Shown here in pieces: positions 4,700-5,149 of a stretch of DNA of 5,149 nucleotides. Both the position numbers and the translations under genes were made by a program. The first letter of the stretch is position 1, and the number at the start of each line of letters is the position of its first letter. Origin of the DNA: an uncultured Lysobacteraceae bacterium (GTDB taxonomy: Bacteria > Pseudomonadota > Gammaproteobacteria > Xanthomonadales > Rhodanobacteraceae); assembly GCA_946480705.1 (NCBI GenBank), contig CAMLLF010000352.1:1-5149 (forward strand), written 5' to 3'. The notes below the pieces were generated by a model. It searched no databases. It saw nothing but the letters and a program-made list of their open reading frames with translations, and was not told where the DNA came from.

Positions 4700-5002
4700 A
4701 TGGGTGACGAGAAGTACCTCAACGCAGCCCAGCAGCGCGCGCTGCGCACGCTGCTGATGCTGGCCGAGCACGACCTCGACGGCATAGCGCCCGGCGAGAT
4801 CGCGCGCCATCTGAACACGCTGCCGAGCAACACGACGCGCGATCTCGCGAACCTGCGCATGGCCGGTCTCGCCGAGTCGCTGGAAAACGGCCGCTGGCGC
4901 ATATCGCCGCGGCTCGCCGAGCTCGCGATCACCTTGCAGCGCAACGTCGAGAACGCGCGCCGCCGCTTCGACGAAGCGCGGCGGCGCTACCGGCGCGACT
5001 GA
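4700..5002 (+). CDS. Small winged-helix DNA-binding protein with an IclR-type N-terminal domain, phage-like
   Basis: 100 residues, ATG at 4700; possible ribosome sites are AGGGG (4684-4688, 11 bases away) and GGTGG (4692-4696, 3 bases away). The frame is open further left, to an ATG at 4571, but those residues are Arg/Pro/Cys-rich and not domain-like. Helix 1 is about residues 9-23 (AAQQRALRTLLMLAE), helix 2 is 31-38 (PGEIARHL), the recognition helix is about 42-56 (PSNTTRDLANLRMAG), and the wing runs through NGRWRIS (63-69). An Arg-rich C-terminal helix (72-97) may mediate dimerisation. It is far shorter than a full IclR regulator (~250 residues) and lacks the effector domain. I recall similar ~100-residue proteins among early genes of Mu-like prophages in Betaproteobacteria, which suggests phage origin. 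No Mu transposase A or B gene is in the window. Target unknown. Confidence 0.82.
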   Translation: MGDEKYLNAAQQRALRTLLMLAEHDLDGIAPGEIARHLNTLPSNTTRDLANLRMAGLAESLENGRWRISPRLAELAITLQRNVENARRRFDEARRRYRRD

Positions 5003-5107
5003 CGACGCACCGGGCCGGTCACCCGCGCCGCCGGACTGAACCGCCGCGTCGCGGATACGCCGCGCACCGCCTCACGCGCCATCGCCGGCGGCTTGCGCTA
5101 GGCTTGC

Positions 5108-5126
5108 CCGGCCCCGTCGCGGCCGG
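5108..5126. repeat. GC-only hairpin before the right-edge start codon
   Basis: CCGGCC (5108-5113) and GGCCGG (5121-5126) are exact inverted copies with a 7-base loop. It lies about 105 bases after the winged-helix stop and 9 bases before an ATG at 5136. It could act in termination or in the leader of the next gene. Confidence 0.3.
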
Positions 5127-5135
5127 ACTCTGACC

Positions 5136-5149
5136 ATGCCGACCCTCGT
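5136..5149 (+). CDS. Possible start of a further gene, cut by the window end
   Basis: ATG at 5136-5138 opens a frame (M-P-T-L and a partial codon) that runs out of the window. There is no clear ribosome binding site, only GGAC about 8 bases upstream. The 133 bases between the previous stop and this ATG show no other gene. With four codons visible, neither coding status nor product can be judged. Confidence 0.25.

Noticed and set aside
4324..4707. 127-codon plus-strand and 107-codon minus-strand frames (4353-4676) before the winged-helix gene
   Set aside because: They overlap each other and have Arg/Ala-rich composition without a recognisable fold; leader hairpins explain part of the sequence better.
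4118..4810. Upstream extension of XRE paralog B to 375 residues
   Set aside because: The added 231 residues have no domain, overlap the opposite-strand winged-helix gene, and paralog A begins at the same point as ATG 4117.
5009..5019. ACCGGGCCGGT palindrome after the winged-helix gene as a terminator
   Set aside because: It leaves no room for a loop and has no T-run, so it is unlikely to fold as a terminator.

Overview
The window is GC-rich, with C/G-ending codons, and looks like a chromosomal segment of a betaproteobacterium, most likely Burkholderia sensu lato. That placement is inferred from composition, from the FAD-glucose-dehydrogenase-like gene set, from the CCCTCTCC...GGAGAGGG intergenic palindromes and from the style of the regulator proteins. 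No rRNA, tRNA, CRISPR array or transposase gene is visible.

Left part (1-2651): a plus-strand operon for a membrane or periplasmic dehydrogenase. It holds the 3' end of a heme-c protein (CMNCH motif), a small subunit of the FAD-dependent sorbitol/glucose dehydrogenase type, and a 616-residue GMC flavoprotein. The last two overlap by ATGA, and the flavoprotein has a C-x5-C-x3-C motif that fits a 3Fe-4S cluster. Together they would oxidise a sugar, polyol or alcohol and pass electrons through FAD, Fe-S and heme c to the respiratory chain. The substrate cannot be read from the sequence. A perfect hairpin five bases after the last stop probably ends the operon.

Middle (2652-3064): no gene. It holds an array of two full copies and one partial copy of a ~120-bp repeat, each starting with a palindrome that is perfect or nearly perfect in the full copies and degraded in the partial one.

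Right part (3065-5149): a regulator-rich accessory region. Two paralogous XRE-type DNA-binding proteins lie in tandem on the minus strand. A third small winged-helix (IclR-like N-terminal domain) protein is divergent on the plus strand, and a possible next gene starts at the right edge. The protein types resemble control proteins of Mu-like and other temperate phages, so this may be a prophage remnant or domesticated regulators. No phage structural or transposition gene is present to prove it.

The least explained part is the non-coding DNA around these regulators. Both XRE genes have upstream a matching promoter/operator-like element (27 of 37 bases identical without gaps; half-sites kept, spacer fully diverged). 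The leader of the second XRE gene contains a 19-codon ORF with a perfect GGAGGA ribosome binding site. The 5' leader of the winged-helix gene can fold into consecutive stem-loops, one with an ACGGAC hexaloop of the CsrA/RsmA type. These are the candidates for something undescribed; all remain inference from sequence.
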